The position numbers and the translations under genes are program-made. Under the pieces are notes generated by a model, which was not told where the DNA came from, searched no databases, and worked only from the letters and a program-made list of their open reading frames with translations. From Gammaproteobacteria bacterium (GTDB lineage: Bacteria > Pseudomonadota > Gammaproteobacteria > Xanthomonadales > Marinicellaceae), in assembly GCA_030426065.1 (NCBI GenBank), contig JAUHZH010000152.1:1-6065 (forward strand): DNA of 6,065 bases, given 5' to 3'. Below, in pieces: positions 1-4,970 of this stretch (positions are counted from its first letter, which is position 1; every line of letters starts with the position of its first letter).

Positions 1-309
1 GACCAGGTAGTCACCCGCCCCAGCATCCAAACCCATGACCTTGTCTTGCCAAGAACCACGTGCAGTCAGAACGATGATGGGGTAACTGATGCCTTCATCT
101 CGCAAGGTTTGAATCACTTCCATGCCTGATATTTTGGGCAAACCCAAATCAATCACAGCGACATCAACAGGAAACTCGGTTCCCTTGTACAAACCGTCTT
201 GACCATTGTCCGCAGCATCCACCACGAAACCTGACTCTTCAAAGCGTTTAATCAAAATGTTTCTGAGATTTTCATCATCTTCAATCAGCAAAGCAGGTGC
301 AAATATCAT
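1..309 (-). CDS. OmpR/PhoP-family response regulator, receiver domain (partial, C-terminus beyond left edge)
   Basis: First 103 codons of a two-component response regulator; the rest, expected to include the winged-helix DNA-binding domain, lies beyond the left edge. The receiver fold is clear: acidic pocket E10-D11-D12, phospho-acceptor D54 in IDLGLP, and the conserved Thr T82 in VLTAR. The conserved Lys (KPF) would be the next residue outside the window. The stretch ARGSWQDKV (84-91 region) resembles the PhoP subgroup more than QseB or OmpR. It would be phosphorylated by a histidine kinase, probably encoded next, and act as a cytoplasmic transcription factor. Oddity: the usual GADDY motif reads GAGDY (97-101). 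The start is uncertain: the ATG at 309 gives the family-like N-terminus MIFAPALLIEDD, but an in-frame ATG at 336 would add nine residues. Neither has a clear ribosome binding site. The family is certain; the exact regulon cannot be told. Confidence 0.93.
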   Translation of the reverse strand, partial: MIFAPALLIEDDENLRNILIKRFEESGFVVDAADNGQDGLYKGTEFPVDVAVIDLGLPKISGMEVIQTLRDEGISYPIIVLTARGSWQDKVMGLDAGAGDYLV

Positions 310-513
310 ACGCTGAGCGATGCAAGCGAGTGCCATATCTCAGCAATTGGATTGAGCGCTGCGACTGGTTAGCTGCCAAGAGCTTGCCACCCGACCCCGG
401 CCAAGACCCCAAAATCAAGAAAGCAATGGCATGGTGAAGGAAGTTCATGCATTGTTTAGATTTGTTATCTTGATTCATGAATATGGCAATGGTCTCTTCA
501 GATACAAAGGTTT
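310..513. other. intergenic stretch between PepSY gene and response regulator
   Basis: About 200 bp on the upstream side of the response regulator. I see no convincing gene. An open frame on the minus strand starting at 478 could encode about 65 residues but overlaps the regulator start in another frame and resembles nothing I know. A perfect 10-bp palindrome (ATTCATGAAT) sits at 473-482, a possible regulator site, though such short palindromes occur by chance. No rho-independent terminator is visible after the PepSY stop, so read-through into the regulator is possible. Confidence 0.4.
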
Positions 514-927
514 TTATTTGTTTTTGTCTTTGGTTTTGGTCTTGTTTTGATTGACCCTGTTCCTGTTCACCGCATCGCCCCTGTTGGGATTCATCCTGGC
601 TCGATTTCTGGATGATCGATTGGCGTCGTTTCGACTTCGATTTGAAGGTTGGTTGTACGGGCTGCGTCGATCGTCTGAACGGTTCAACGGCTGTTGTGGA
701 AACGGGTACTTGGGTTGTTTGATCTTTCTTTGATCTGCGGGTTGGCGCAAAGTTTTGATGCGACCTTCTGGGGTCAACACTTTAACCACGTGCTCGCCAT
801 TGCGGGTTTTGGCCGACAGGACCTTGCCCTGTTTTTGTGCTTGATTGACAGAATCACTGAGCGTGCGCTTGGCGTCAACCCCCAAGGCACAAAGTAAACC
901 CACAATCATCAGCAATATTTTAACCAT
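514..927 (-). CDS. secreted PepSY-like protein with Asn/Arg-rich tail
   Basis: Small exported protein of 137 residues. Residues 1-19 form a typical signal peptide: MVK, a hydrophobic core (ILLMIVGLLCALG) and a likely signal peptidase cut after VDA. Residues about 21-65 look like a single PepSY-type unit: a helix (TLSDSVNQAQKQGKVLSA) followed by beta strands ending in VKVLTPEGRIKTL. The remaining 70 residues are low-complexity, rich in Asn, Arg, Ser and Lys and strongly basic, ending TKTKDKNK. The frame extends upstream to a TTG at 945, but the ATG at 927 gives a proper signal peptide and is preferred. It lies 27 bp downstream of rpe, so it is probably co-transcribed, and it precedes a response regulator. 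PepSY proteins commonly sit beside two-component genes and are thought to modulate sensors or peptidases in the periplasm; that role here is inference. The tail could bind an acidic polymer or nucleic acid, which is speculation. Confidence 0.8.
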   Translation of the reverse strand: MVKILLMIVGLLCALGVDAKRTLSDSVNQAQKQGKVLSAKTRNGEHVVKVLTPEGRIKTLRQPADQRKIKQPKYPFPQQPLNRSDDRRSPYNQPSNRSRNDANRSSRNRARMNPNRGDAVNRNRVNQNKTKTKDKNK

Positions 928-954
928 GCAACCATTGTACGCCAAAAAACTGAA

Positions 955-1620
955 CTATGCCTGAATTGCGGCACGCATTTTATCGATGGTGTCTCGATAA
1001 TCTTCGGTGTTGAAGATGGCCGAGCCTGCAACAAACGTGTCTGCACCGGCTTCAGCAATGGCTTGGATGTTGTCAATTTTCACACCACCATCGATTTCCA
1101 GGCGGATGTCATGACCGGATTCATCGATCAACTGGCGCACCGCACGCAGTTTATTTAAAGTTTCCGGGATGAATTTTTGTCCTCCAAAACCAGGATTGAC
1201 ACTCATCAACAAAATCATGTCCAGTTTATCCATCACATGTGTCAAAACATGGACAGGTGTGGCTGGGTTCAAAACCAAACCGGCACGACAACCCGCCTCT
1301 TTGATCAAGGACAAGGAACGGTCTACGTGTTGTGAAGCTTCAGGATGAAAAGTGATGTAATCGGCACCGGCACTGGCAAAGTCTCCGATGATGCGGTCCA
1401 CTGGTTGAACCATCAGGTGGACATCAATGGTGGCCTTGATACCAAAATTCCTCAAAGCTTCGAGTACCAAAGGACCGACCGTGAGGTTGGGGACATAGTG
1501 GTTGTCCATGACATCAAAATGAAGCCAATCGGCGCCTGCTGCCAAAACAGCCTGACAGTCTTCTCCCAAACGGGCAAAATCAGCAGATAAAATCGAAGGG
1601 GCAATGACTGGCGTTTTCAT
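955..1620 (-). CDS. rpe: ribulose-phosphate 3-epimerase
   Basis: Cytoplasmic enzyme interconverting D-ribulose 5-phosphate and D-xylulose 5-phosphate (EC 5.1.3.1) in the non-oxidative pentose phosphate pathway. The 221-residue TIM-barrel protein is full length (family about 220-225) and reads very like the enterobacterial enzyme. Visible motifs: [16 protein letters not shown] at 6-21 with substrate-contacting S9; metal ligand H34 and catalytic D36 in [13 protein letters not shown]68 in [15 protein letters not shown] at 139-148; second catalytic Asp D177 in LEIDGGV; phosphate-binding loop VAGSAIF at 197-203. The ATG start gives the normal N-terminus MKTPVIAPS. No good Shine-Dalgarno precedes it. 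It is 62 bp downstream of djlA, with a possible promoter of its own in that gap, and 27 bp upstream of the PepSY gene. In some proteobacteria rpe is followed by gph and trp genes; that arrangement is not seen here. Confidence 0.98.
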   Translation of the reverse strand: MKTPVIAPSILSADFARLGEDCQAVLAAGADWLHFDVMDNHYVPNLTVGPLVLEALRNFGIKATIDVHLMVQPVDRIIGDFASAGADYITFHPEASQHVDRSLSLIKEAGCRAGLVLNPATPVHVLTHVMDKLDMILLMSVNPGFGGQKFIPETLNKLRAVRQLIDESGHDIRLEIDGGVKIDNIQAIAEAGADTFVAGSAIFNTEDYRDTIDKMRAAIQA

Positions 1621-1648
1621 GGAACCAAGTGCTCAAATTAAAACCCAT

Positions 1649-1676
1649 ATTCTACCAGAGACCGGGACAGCCTCAA
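1649..1676 (-). promoter_or_regulatory. possible sigma70 promoter for rpe
   Basis: Read on the minus strand, TTGAGG (1671-1676) and TAGAAT (1649-1654) are separated by 16 bp and lie about 30 bp before the rpe ATG. The -10 matches the consensus at five of six positions and the -35 at four of six. This is by-eye matching only; djlA and rpe may also be co-transcribed. Confidence 0.35.
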
Positions 1677-1682
1677 GGTGCA

Positions 1683-2498
1683 TCACCACCCTTTTCTTTC
1701 TTTGATTGACTCCCAAGCTTGTTGAACTTGCTTGGCTTTTTCTTCAGCGACCTTCATCATTTCAGGCGGCAAGCCCTTGGCCACCAGTTTGTCTGGGTGG
1801 TGTTGGCTCATCATTTTTTTGTAGGCACGGCGGATGGTGGCTTTGTTGTCGTTTTGATTGACGCCCAGGATGGCATAGGGATTGATGGGCGCAGATGTGC
1901 TTCGACTGCGTTGCTGCCTTTGTTGGCGTTGCCTTTGGTGATGCTGGCTGCGCTGGCGACCAGAAAAAGGGTCAAACCCTGCACCCATGCCTCGCATCCT
2001 CGCCATCGCCACAAACATGTGTACAGGATAACCAATCAATCGGCACACCGACTCAAGGAAGGCCGTTTCCTCTTGGGTGATGTTGCCATCGGCTTCCGCC
2101 ACATCCACCAACATCTCCAGAAAAATCTGACGCAAAGACAATGATTGGCGAGACAATTGACCAAAGACCCGAAGCGCCTGCTCAATGTCTCCGCCTTGTT
2201 TGCCCTGGTTGAACAAATCAATCGCACGCTGCCTGAGCGCTGTTGACAGTTGCATGTGGGCCATGATGCCTTCGGCTTTTTGGATTTCCTCGTTGCTGAC
2301 TCGGCCATCCAATTTAGCCAAACGCCCCATACACAAAAACAAGGCATTGAAATAAGCTTCCTGAATCGCCCGTTTACCCCGTGCTTTTTTCGGGCCGTTG
2401 ATCGCTTGCTCGATCCAGTGACCCAAAAAACCACACAAAACCAAGCCAAAATACCCGCCCGCCTTGTATCCAATGATGGCACCAATCAAAAATCCCAT
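1683..2498 (-). CDS. djlA: DjlA, membrane-anchored DnaJ-type co-chaperone
   Basis: Inner-membrane J-protein that stimulates DnaK ATPase; in Escherichia coli it affects the Rcs envelope-stress response. At 271 residues it matches the length of the E. coli protein. Order of parts: an N-terminal glycine-rich membrane segment (about 2-27, FLIGAIIGYKAGGYFGLVLC), the type expected to dimerise; a TerB-like helical domain (about 45-175) with two acidic turns, KLDGRVSNEE (62-71) and EADGNITQEE (135-144); a Gln/Arg-rich linker (about 181-200); and a C-terminal J domain (about 206-271) with the essential HPD at 234-236 and the highly conserved DKLVAKGLPPEMM. The ATG at 2498 starts right at the membrane segment, as expected. 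It is transcribed divergently from purC across 56 bp and leads into rpe. The linker is short and basic compared with the Gln/Gly-rich linker of E. coli. Function by family is firm; which envelope system it serves here is unknown. Confidence 0.95.
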   Translation of the reverse strand: MGFLIGAIIGYKAGGYFGLVLCGFLGHWIEQAINGPKKARGKRAIQEAYFNALFLCMGRLAKLDGRVSNEEIQKAEGIMAHMQLSTALRQRAIDLFNQGKQGGDIEQALRVFGQLSRQSLSLRQIFLEMLVDVAEADGNITQEETAFLESVCRLIGYPVHMFVAMARMRGMGAGFDPFSGRQRSQHHQRQRQQRQQRSRSTSAPINPYAILGVNQNDNKATIRRAYKKMMSQHHPDKLVAKGLPPEMMKVAEEKAKQVQQAWESIKERKGW

Positions 2499-2507
2499 AA
2501 TGCTTAT

Positions 2508-2537
2508 TTGCTTCGCTTCTCATTCATTCGTTAAAAT
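2508..2537 (+). promoter_or_regulatory. likely purC promoter in the djlA-purC divergent region
   Basis: TAAAAT at 2532-2537 is a good -10 element. The best -35 at 18 bp spacing is TTGCTT (2508-2513), a weak match. Transcription would start near 2544, leaving a leader of only about 11-20 nt before the purC start. The bases 2537-2539 (TAG) form an in-frame stop upstream of purC, so the gene cannot begin further left. No PurR-type operator is obvious. Confidence 0.4.
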
Positions 2538-2554
2538 AGTGCCTTTTCAATCCA

Positions 2555-3460
2555 ATGACTTGCATGGACATCCCATTTCCCCGAATTCATCAAGGCAAAG
2601 TTCGTGATGTTTACCAAATTGATGACCAACACCTGTTGATGGTGGCCAGTGATCGCTTGAGCGCATTCGATGTTGTGCTCCCTGACGCCATTCCACACAA
2701 GGGCGCCCTGCTGACACAAATCTCAAACTTTTGGTTTGGGCAGACAGCACCCATTATAAAGAATCACTTGGCGGATGTGAACGTGTCTGACGTCATGCCC
2801 AATGCTTCTCCCGACCTGCAAGCACGTGCTGTTGTGTGCAAAAAACTCAAAGCACTGCCCTGCGAAGCGATTGTTCGTGGCTACATCATTGGCTCGGGTT
2901 GGAAAGACTATTTGGCCACTGGTCAGGTCTGTGGCATCACCTTGCCTGCAGATTTGCAACAAGCTGAAAAATTGGAACAGGCGTTGTTCACACCCTCATC
3001 CAAAGCCGCTGTGGGGGACCATGACGAAAACATCACCTTCGAACAATTGGTTAATTTGATCGGTCAAGAACGTGCGGTGCAACTGAAATCGGTGTCGATT
3101 GCCATTTACCGCGCAGCCCGCGACCATGTGGAGTCACGTGGCTTGATCATCGCCGACACCAAGTTCGAATTTGGTTTGGATGAAAACGACGAACTGGTTT
3201 TGATGGACGAAGTCCTGACACCCGATTCCTCTCGTTTCTGGAACCAGGCCAACTACCAAGTCGGTACCAGTCCAGAAAGTTACGACAAGCAGTTTGTCCG
3301 TGATTATTTGGAAACCCTTGATTGGGACAAGTCACCACCAGGACCACACATCCCGACCGACATCATCAACAAGACCGCAGAGAAATATCATGAAGCCTAC
3401 CAACGCATCACCGGACAAGCATTCAAACTCGATGAAGCAGCTGTTTCTGACTTACCATAA
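2555..3460 (+). CDS. purC: phosphoribosylaminoimidazole-succinocarboxamide synthase (SAICAR synthetase)
   Basis: Cytoplasmic ATP-dependent ligase joining CAIR and aspartate to give SAICAR (EC 6.3.2.6), in de novo purine synthesis. The 301-residue protein is the long, yeast ADE1-like form rather than the roughly 237-residue E. coli form. Motifs: HQGKVRDVY (12-20, nucleotide-binding start of the domain); ASDRLSAFDVVLP (31-43); IPHKGALLTQISNFWF (46-61); the family signature EAIVRGYIIGSGW (104-116); FTPSSKA...GDHDENI (145-160); second signature LIIADTKFEFG (197-207); DEVLTPDSSRFW (218-229) and YDKQFVRD (243-250). The start is the ATG at 2555 or the one at 2564, which gives MDIPFPRIHQGK; an in-frame stop at 2537 excludes anything earlier, and neither ATG has a Shine-Dalgarno. 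Its last 29 bp overlap the next gene, suggesting co-transcription and possible translational coupling. Confidence 0.97.
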   Translation: MTCMDIPFPRIHQGKVRDVYQIDDQHLLMVASDRLSAFDVVLPDAIPHKGALLTQISNFWFGQTAPIIKNHLADVNVSDVMPNASPDLQARAVVCKKLKALPCEAIVRGYIIGSGWKDYLATGQVCGITLPADLQQAEKLEQALFTPSSKAAVGDHDENITFEQLVNLIGQERAVQLKSVSIAIYRAARDHVESRGLIIADTKFEFGLDENDELVLMDEVLTPDSSRFWNQANYQVGTSPESYDKQFVRDYLETLDWDKSPPGPHIPTDIINKTAEKYHEAYQRITGQAFKLDEAAVSDLP

Positions 3461-3860
3461 GTCTCACGTCAACCGAACCAACCAGCTGATTCACTATGTC
3501 TGTGTTCCCGCCATATTTTGGTCCATCAGTGCTTTGTTGTGGCTGATCAAGCTGCCCATGGTCATGAATGCCGCTGTGCTGATCATGGGTTTGTTGATGC
3601 TTTACTATGTGATGCGCAGCGTCAAGGTGTTTGCCGTGATGCTGCCTTTTTCTTTGGCCTGCCTGGCTTTGAACCATTGGCTTGAGAGCATCGGGGCGAC
3701 GCTGTGGCTGATCGCAACGGCGGTTTTTGTGGTGGCTTGGGTTGGACAATTCATTGGCCATCACATTGAAGGCAAACGCCCTTCCTTTTTTCAAGACTTA
3801 CAATTTTTACTGATTGGCCCGGCTTGGGTGGTGGTCAAACTATTCAATTTGAAAATCTGA
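3432..3860 (+). CDS. Mpo1-like (DUF962) integral membrane protein
   Basis: Small membrane protein of 142 residues recognised by the DUF962/Mpo1 pattern: an N-terminal SHVNRTNQLIHYVCVP (11-26; compare the family S-H-x-N-x-x-N-x-x-I-H), a middle NHWLE (81-85), and the hallmark GQFIGHHIEGKRPSFF (105-120) followed by LQFLLIGP (123-130). Conserved histidines H12, H21, H82 and H110/H111 are candidate iron ligands. About four hydrophobic segments lie near 23-39, 43-61, 64-80 and 90-108, with a fifth, shorter one near 123-138. The yeast member Mpo1 is an Fe(II)-dependent dioxygenase that alpha-oxidises 2-hydroxy fatty acids; bacterial relatives are largely uncharacterised, so that activity is inference. 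The frame is open further upstream (from 3294), but that part lies inside purC; the ATG at 3432 gives the family N-terminus. The 29-bp overlap with purC suggests coupled translation, though no functional link to purines is evident. Confidence 0.88.
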   Translation: MKQLFLTYHKSHVNRTNQLIHYVCVPAIFWSISALLWLIKLPMVMNAAVLIMGLLMLYYVMRSVKVFAVMLPFSLACLALNHWLESIGATLWLIATAVFVVAWVGQFIGHHIEGKRPSFFQDLQFLLIGPAWVVVKLFNLKI

Positions 3861-3969
3861 AGGCGACATCAACTGGCCGATATTGAACTGAATTCTTTGT
3901 TCACATTTGATGAACGGCGTTTTAACGAACCGTGTGTACAATGGGCGAAAAAAATAACCCCTGAATCCA

Positions 3970-4680
3970 TTGAACACATGGCACCCACAAGACAATTGGC
4001 AACATTGGAGCAAACACAGCTTGATTCCTGTGATGGCTTTGATGCTGCTGTTGCTGATGCCCAAATCATGGATACTGGACTTCATCGAGCCAGACACGCT
4101 GCACCGCATTGAACTGACCTTATCCACACCCGACATTGAACAAGAAAAAACCCAGACCGACCCAACACCTGAAGTCAGCCCGCCCACTGAACCCATCACA
4201 ACCCCACAGTCAACCCAACCCACACCTTCACCAAAACCAATACCAAAGCAAGAACCAAAACCACAACCAAACCCAACGCCCCAACCTTCGACATCAGCCA
4301 AAGCAGTCAAGGAACCGCCAACGCCTGCACCAAAACAAGTTGAAACCAGTCCCAAGCTCAGCAGCGGTCAAGTCCTGCGCATGATGCAACAACCCACCGA
4401 TGTTGACATCAGTGACACTGTTTTTGCACCCAGCGATCACAACCATCAAAGTTTCCAGCCCCACGTTCCTGTGGCACAGGCATGGCAATCTGACTTGCCC
4501 TACCTCGATGAATCCGTTGACCGCCCCAGGGTACAGATGAATTTTTATTCGGAAGGGTTCATGGGCAGCGTGGAACGCTTCTTTGATAAAATCACCTATG
4601 AGAAAACCTTCACCACCAAATACGGCACCAAAATTCATTGTGCCTTGGTCGCCTTGATCACAGTTTGTAGCTGGAAATAA
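3970..4680 (+). CDS. TonB-like protein: membrane anchor, proline-rich spacer, uncharacterised C-terminal domain
   Basis: Predicted inner-membrane protein of 236 residues, not confidently assigned to a family. Residues 1-16 are polar and Trp-rich, followed by a hydrophobic segment (about 17-39, LIPVMALMLLLLMPKSWILD) that probably anchors it with the rest in the periplasm. Residues about 62-125 are a low-complexity Pro/Thr/Gln/Lys spacer with KP and PxP repeats, like the spacer of TonB. Residues 130-188 are polar. The C-terminal part (about 189-236) looks folded: MNFYSEGFMGSVERFFDKI, then YEKTFTTKYGTKIHC and a hydrophobic end with C224 and C233. It does not read as a classical TonB C-terminal domain, and no exbB/exbD is nearby. 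The start is uncertain: TTG at 3970 keeps the cytoplasmic lead, whereas the first ATG (4033) would cut into the anchor; a stop at 3955 limits extension. A TACAAT -10-like box lies at 3937-3942, without a good -35. It could be a stand-alone periplasm-spanning protein. Confidence 0.75.
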   Translation: MNTWHPQDNWQHWSKHSLIPVMALMLLLLMPKSWILDFIEPDTLHRIELTLSTPDIEQEKTQTDPTPEVSPPTEPITTPQSTQPTPSPKPIPKQEPKPQPNPTPQPSTSAKAVKEPPTPAPKQVETSPKLSSGQVLRMMQQPTDVDISDTVFAPSDHNHQSFQPHVPVAQAWQSDLPYLDESVDRPRVQMNFYSEGFMGSVERFFDKITYEKTFTTKYGTKIHCALVALITVCSWK

Positions 4681-4697
4681 CCCAAAGCCAAGTGAAT

Positions 4698-4719
4698 TTT
4701 GTTGCAAAAACGCAACAAA
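4698..4719. repeat. 8-bp perfect inverted repeat (hairpin)
   Basis: TTTGTTGC (4698-4705) pairs with GCAACAAA (4712-4719) around the six-base loop AAAAAC, just after the stop of the TonB-like gene. On the plus strand it is followed by CCC and an A-run, not a T-run, so it is not a standard intrinsic terminator; it could stabilise the 3' end of the mRNA or be a protein-binding site. Confidence 0.55.
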
Positions 4720-4773
4720 CCCAAAAAAAACGGCGTAAATGTTGCTTTTTTCAAACAAATAGTGATTTTGGTG

Positions 4774-4829
4774 TTGCGTTTATGCCTTCACTGTTGTATT
4801 ATTGACCACAGTTTTAGAGATAATCTAAT
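4774..4829 (+). promoter_or_regulatory. two overlapping candidate sigma70 promoters
   Basis: TTGCGT (4774-4779) and TATTAT (4797-4802) are 17 bp apart. TTGACC (4802-4807) and TCTAAT (4824-4829) are 16 bp apart. They would start transcripts near 4809 and 4836, both ending at the terminator at 4873-4903. By-eye matches in an AT-rich region are weak evidence. Confidence 0.3.
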
Positions 4830-4872
4830 TAACTCCAAGACAAGCAGGGCACATTAAGTAAAATATCGTTTT

Positions 4873-4903
4873 AACCCATCCCCACAAGGATGGGTTTTTT
4901 TTT
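4873..4903 (+). terminator. rho-independent terminator
   Basis: AACCCATCC (4873-4881) pairs perfectly with GGATGGGTT (4888-4896) around the loop CCACAA, followed by an unbroken run of T to 4903. A 9-bp stem with nine Ts is a strong intrinsic terminator reading rightward. It lies about 190 bp after the TonB-like stop, so it ends either that transcript with a long 3' UTR or a separate short RNA, and isolates pgi from upstream transcription. The minus strand lacks a matching T-run. Confidence 0.92.
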
Positions 4904-4912
4904 GCCTGCAAC

Positions 4913-4929
4913 GGTGGTTATCTGCCACC
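4913..4929. repeat. 5-bp inverted repeat before pgi -10 box
   Basis: GGTGG (4913-4917) and CCACC (4925-4929) flank the loop TTATCTG. It lies where the pgi -35 element would be, so it may be an operator; at 5 bp per arm, chance is a fair alternative. Confidence 0.3.
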
Positions 4930-4936
4930 AAATGTT

Positions 4937-4942
4937 TAAAAT
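4937..4942 (+). promoter_or_regulatory. likely pgi -10 element
   Basis: TAAAAT lies 28 bp before the pgi ATG and just downstream of the terminator. No good -35 is seen at 16-18 bp spacing (the region is GTGGTTA, within an inverted repeat), so the promoter may depend on an activator. The surrounding TTTAAAATAG resembles the purC promoter (GTTAAAATAG). Confidence 0.35.
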
Positions 4943-4970
4943 AGCCTGCCACAGCAATGAATCCTAACGC

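Larger units (their letters stand above)
4681..4970. other. structured intergenic region between TonB-like gene and pgi
   Basis: 290 bp without a supportable gene. It holds, in order: an 8-bp hairpin (4698-4719), a stretch with repeated GTTGC words, two candidate promoters on the plus strand (4774-4829), a rho-independent terminator (4873-4903), a second small hairpin (4913-4929) and the likely pgi -10 box (4937-4942). The spacing from candidate promoters to terminator would permit a short RNA of roughly 65-95 nt, but there is no proof of transcription. Confidence 0.6.

Noticed and set aside
281..478. 65-codon minus-strand open frame between PepSY and regulator genes
   Set aside because: It overlaps the regulator start in another frame, its product resembles no family, and it has no ribosome binding site; it is probably chance, although a small membrane peptide cannot be excluded.
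551..897. Two plus-strand frames opposite the PepSY gene
   Set aside because: Overlapping fragments without domain features, opposite a gene with a clear signal peptide.
928..945. TTG start at 945 for the PepSY gene
   Set aside because: It would put six polar residues (MAYNGC) before an otherwise ideal signal peptide beginning MVKILL at the ATG at 927.
1677..1687. GGTG-CAT-CACC hairpin near the djlA stop as terminator
   Set aside because: Only four base pairs with no T-run on the relevant strand.
1719..2144. 141-codon plus-strand frame within djlA
   Set aside because: djlA on the minus strand is unmistakable, with HPD and the conserved J-domain C-terminus.
3294..3431. Upstream extension of the Mpo1-like frame
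   Set aside because: It lies within purC, has a low-complexity translation and goes beyond the family N-terminus.
3840..4355. 171-codon minus-strand Gly/Val-rich frame
   Set aside because: It is the complement of the A/C-rich proline spacer; the glycine richness follows directly from Pro codons on the other strand.
4294..4758. 154-codon minus-strand frame opposite the TonB-like gene
   Set aside because: No domain-like features; the plus-strand frame has the anchor, spacer and folded-domain pattern of a real protein.
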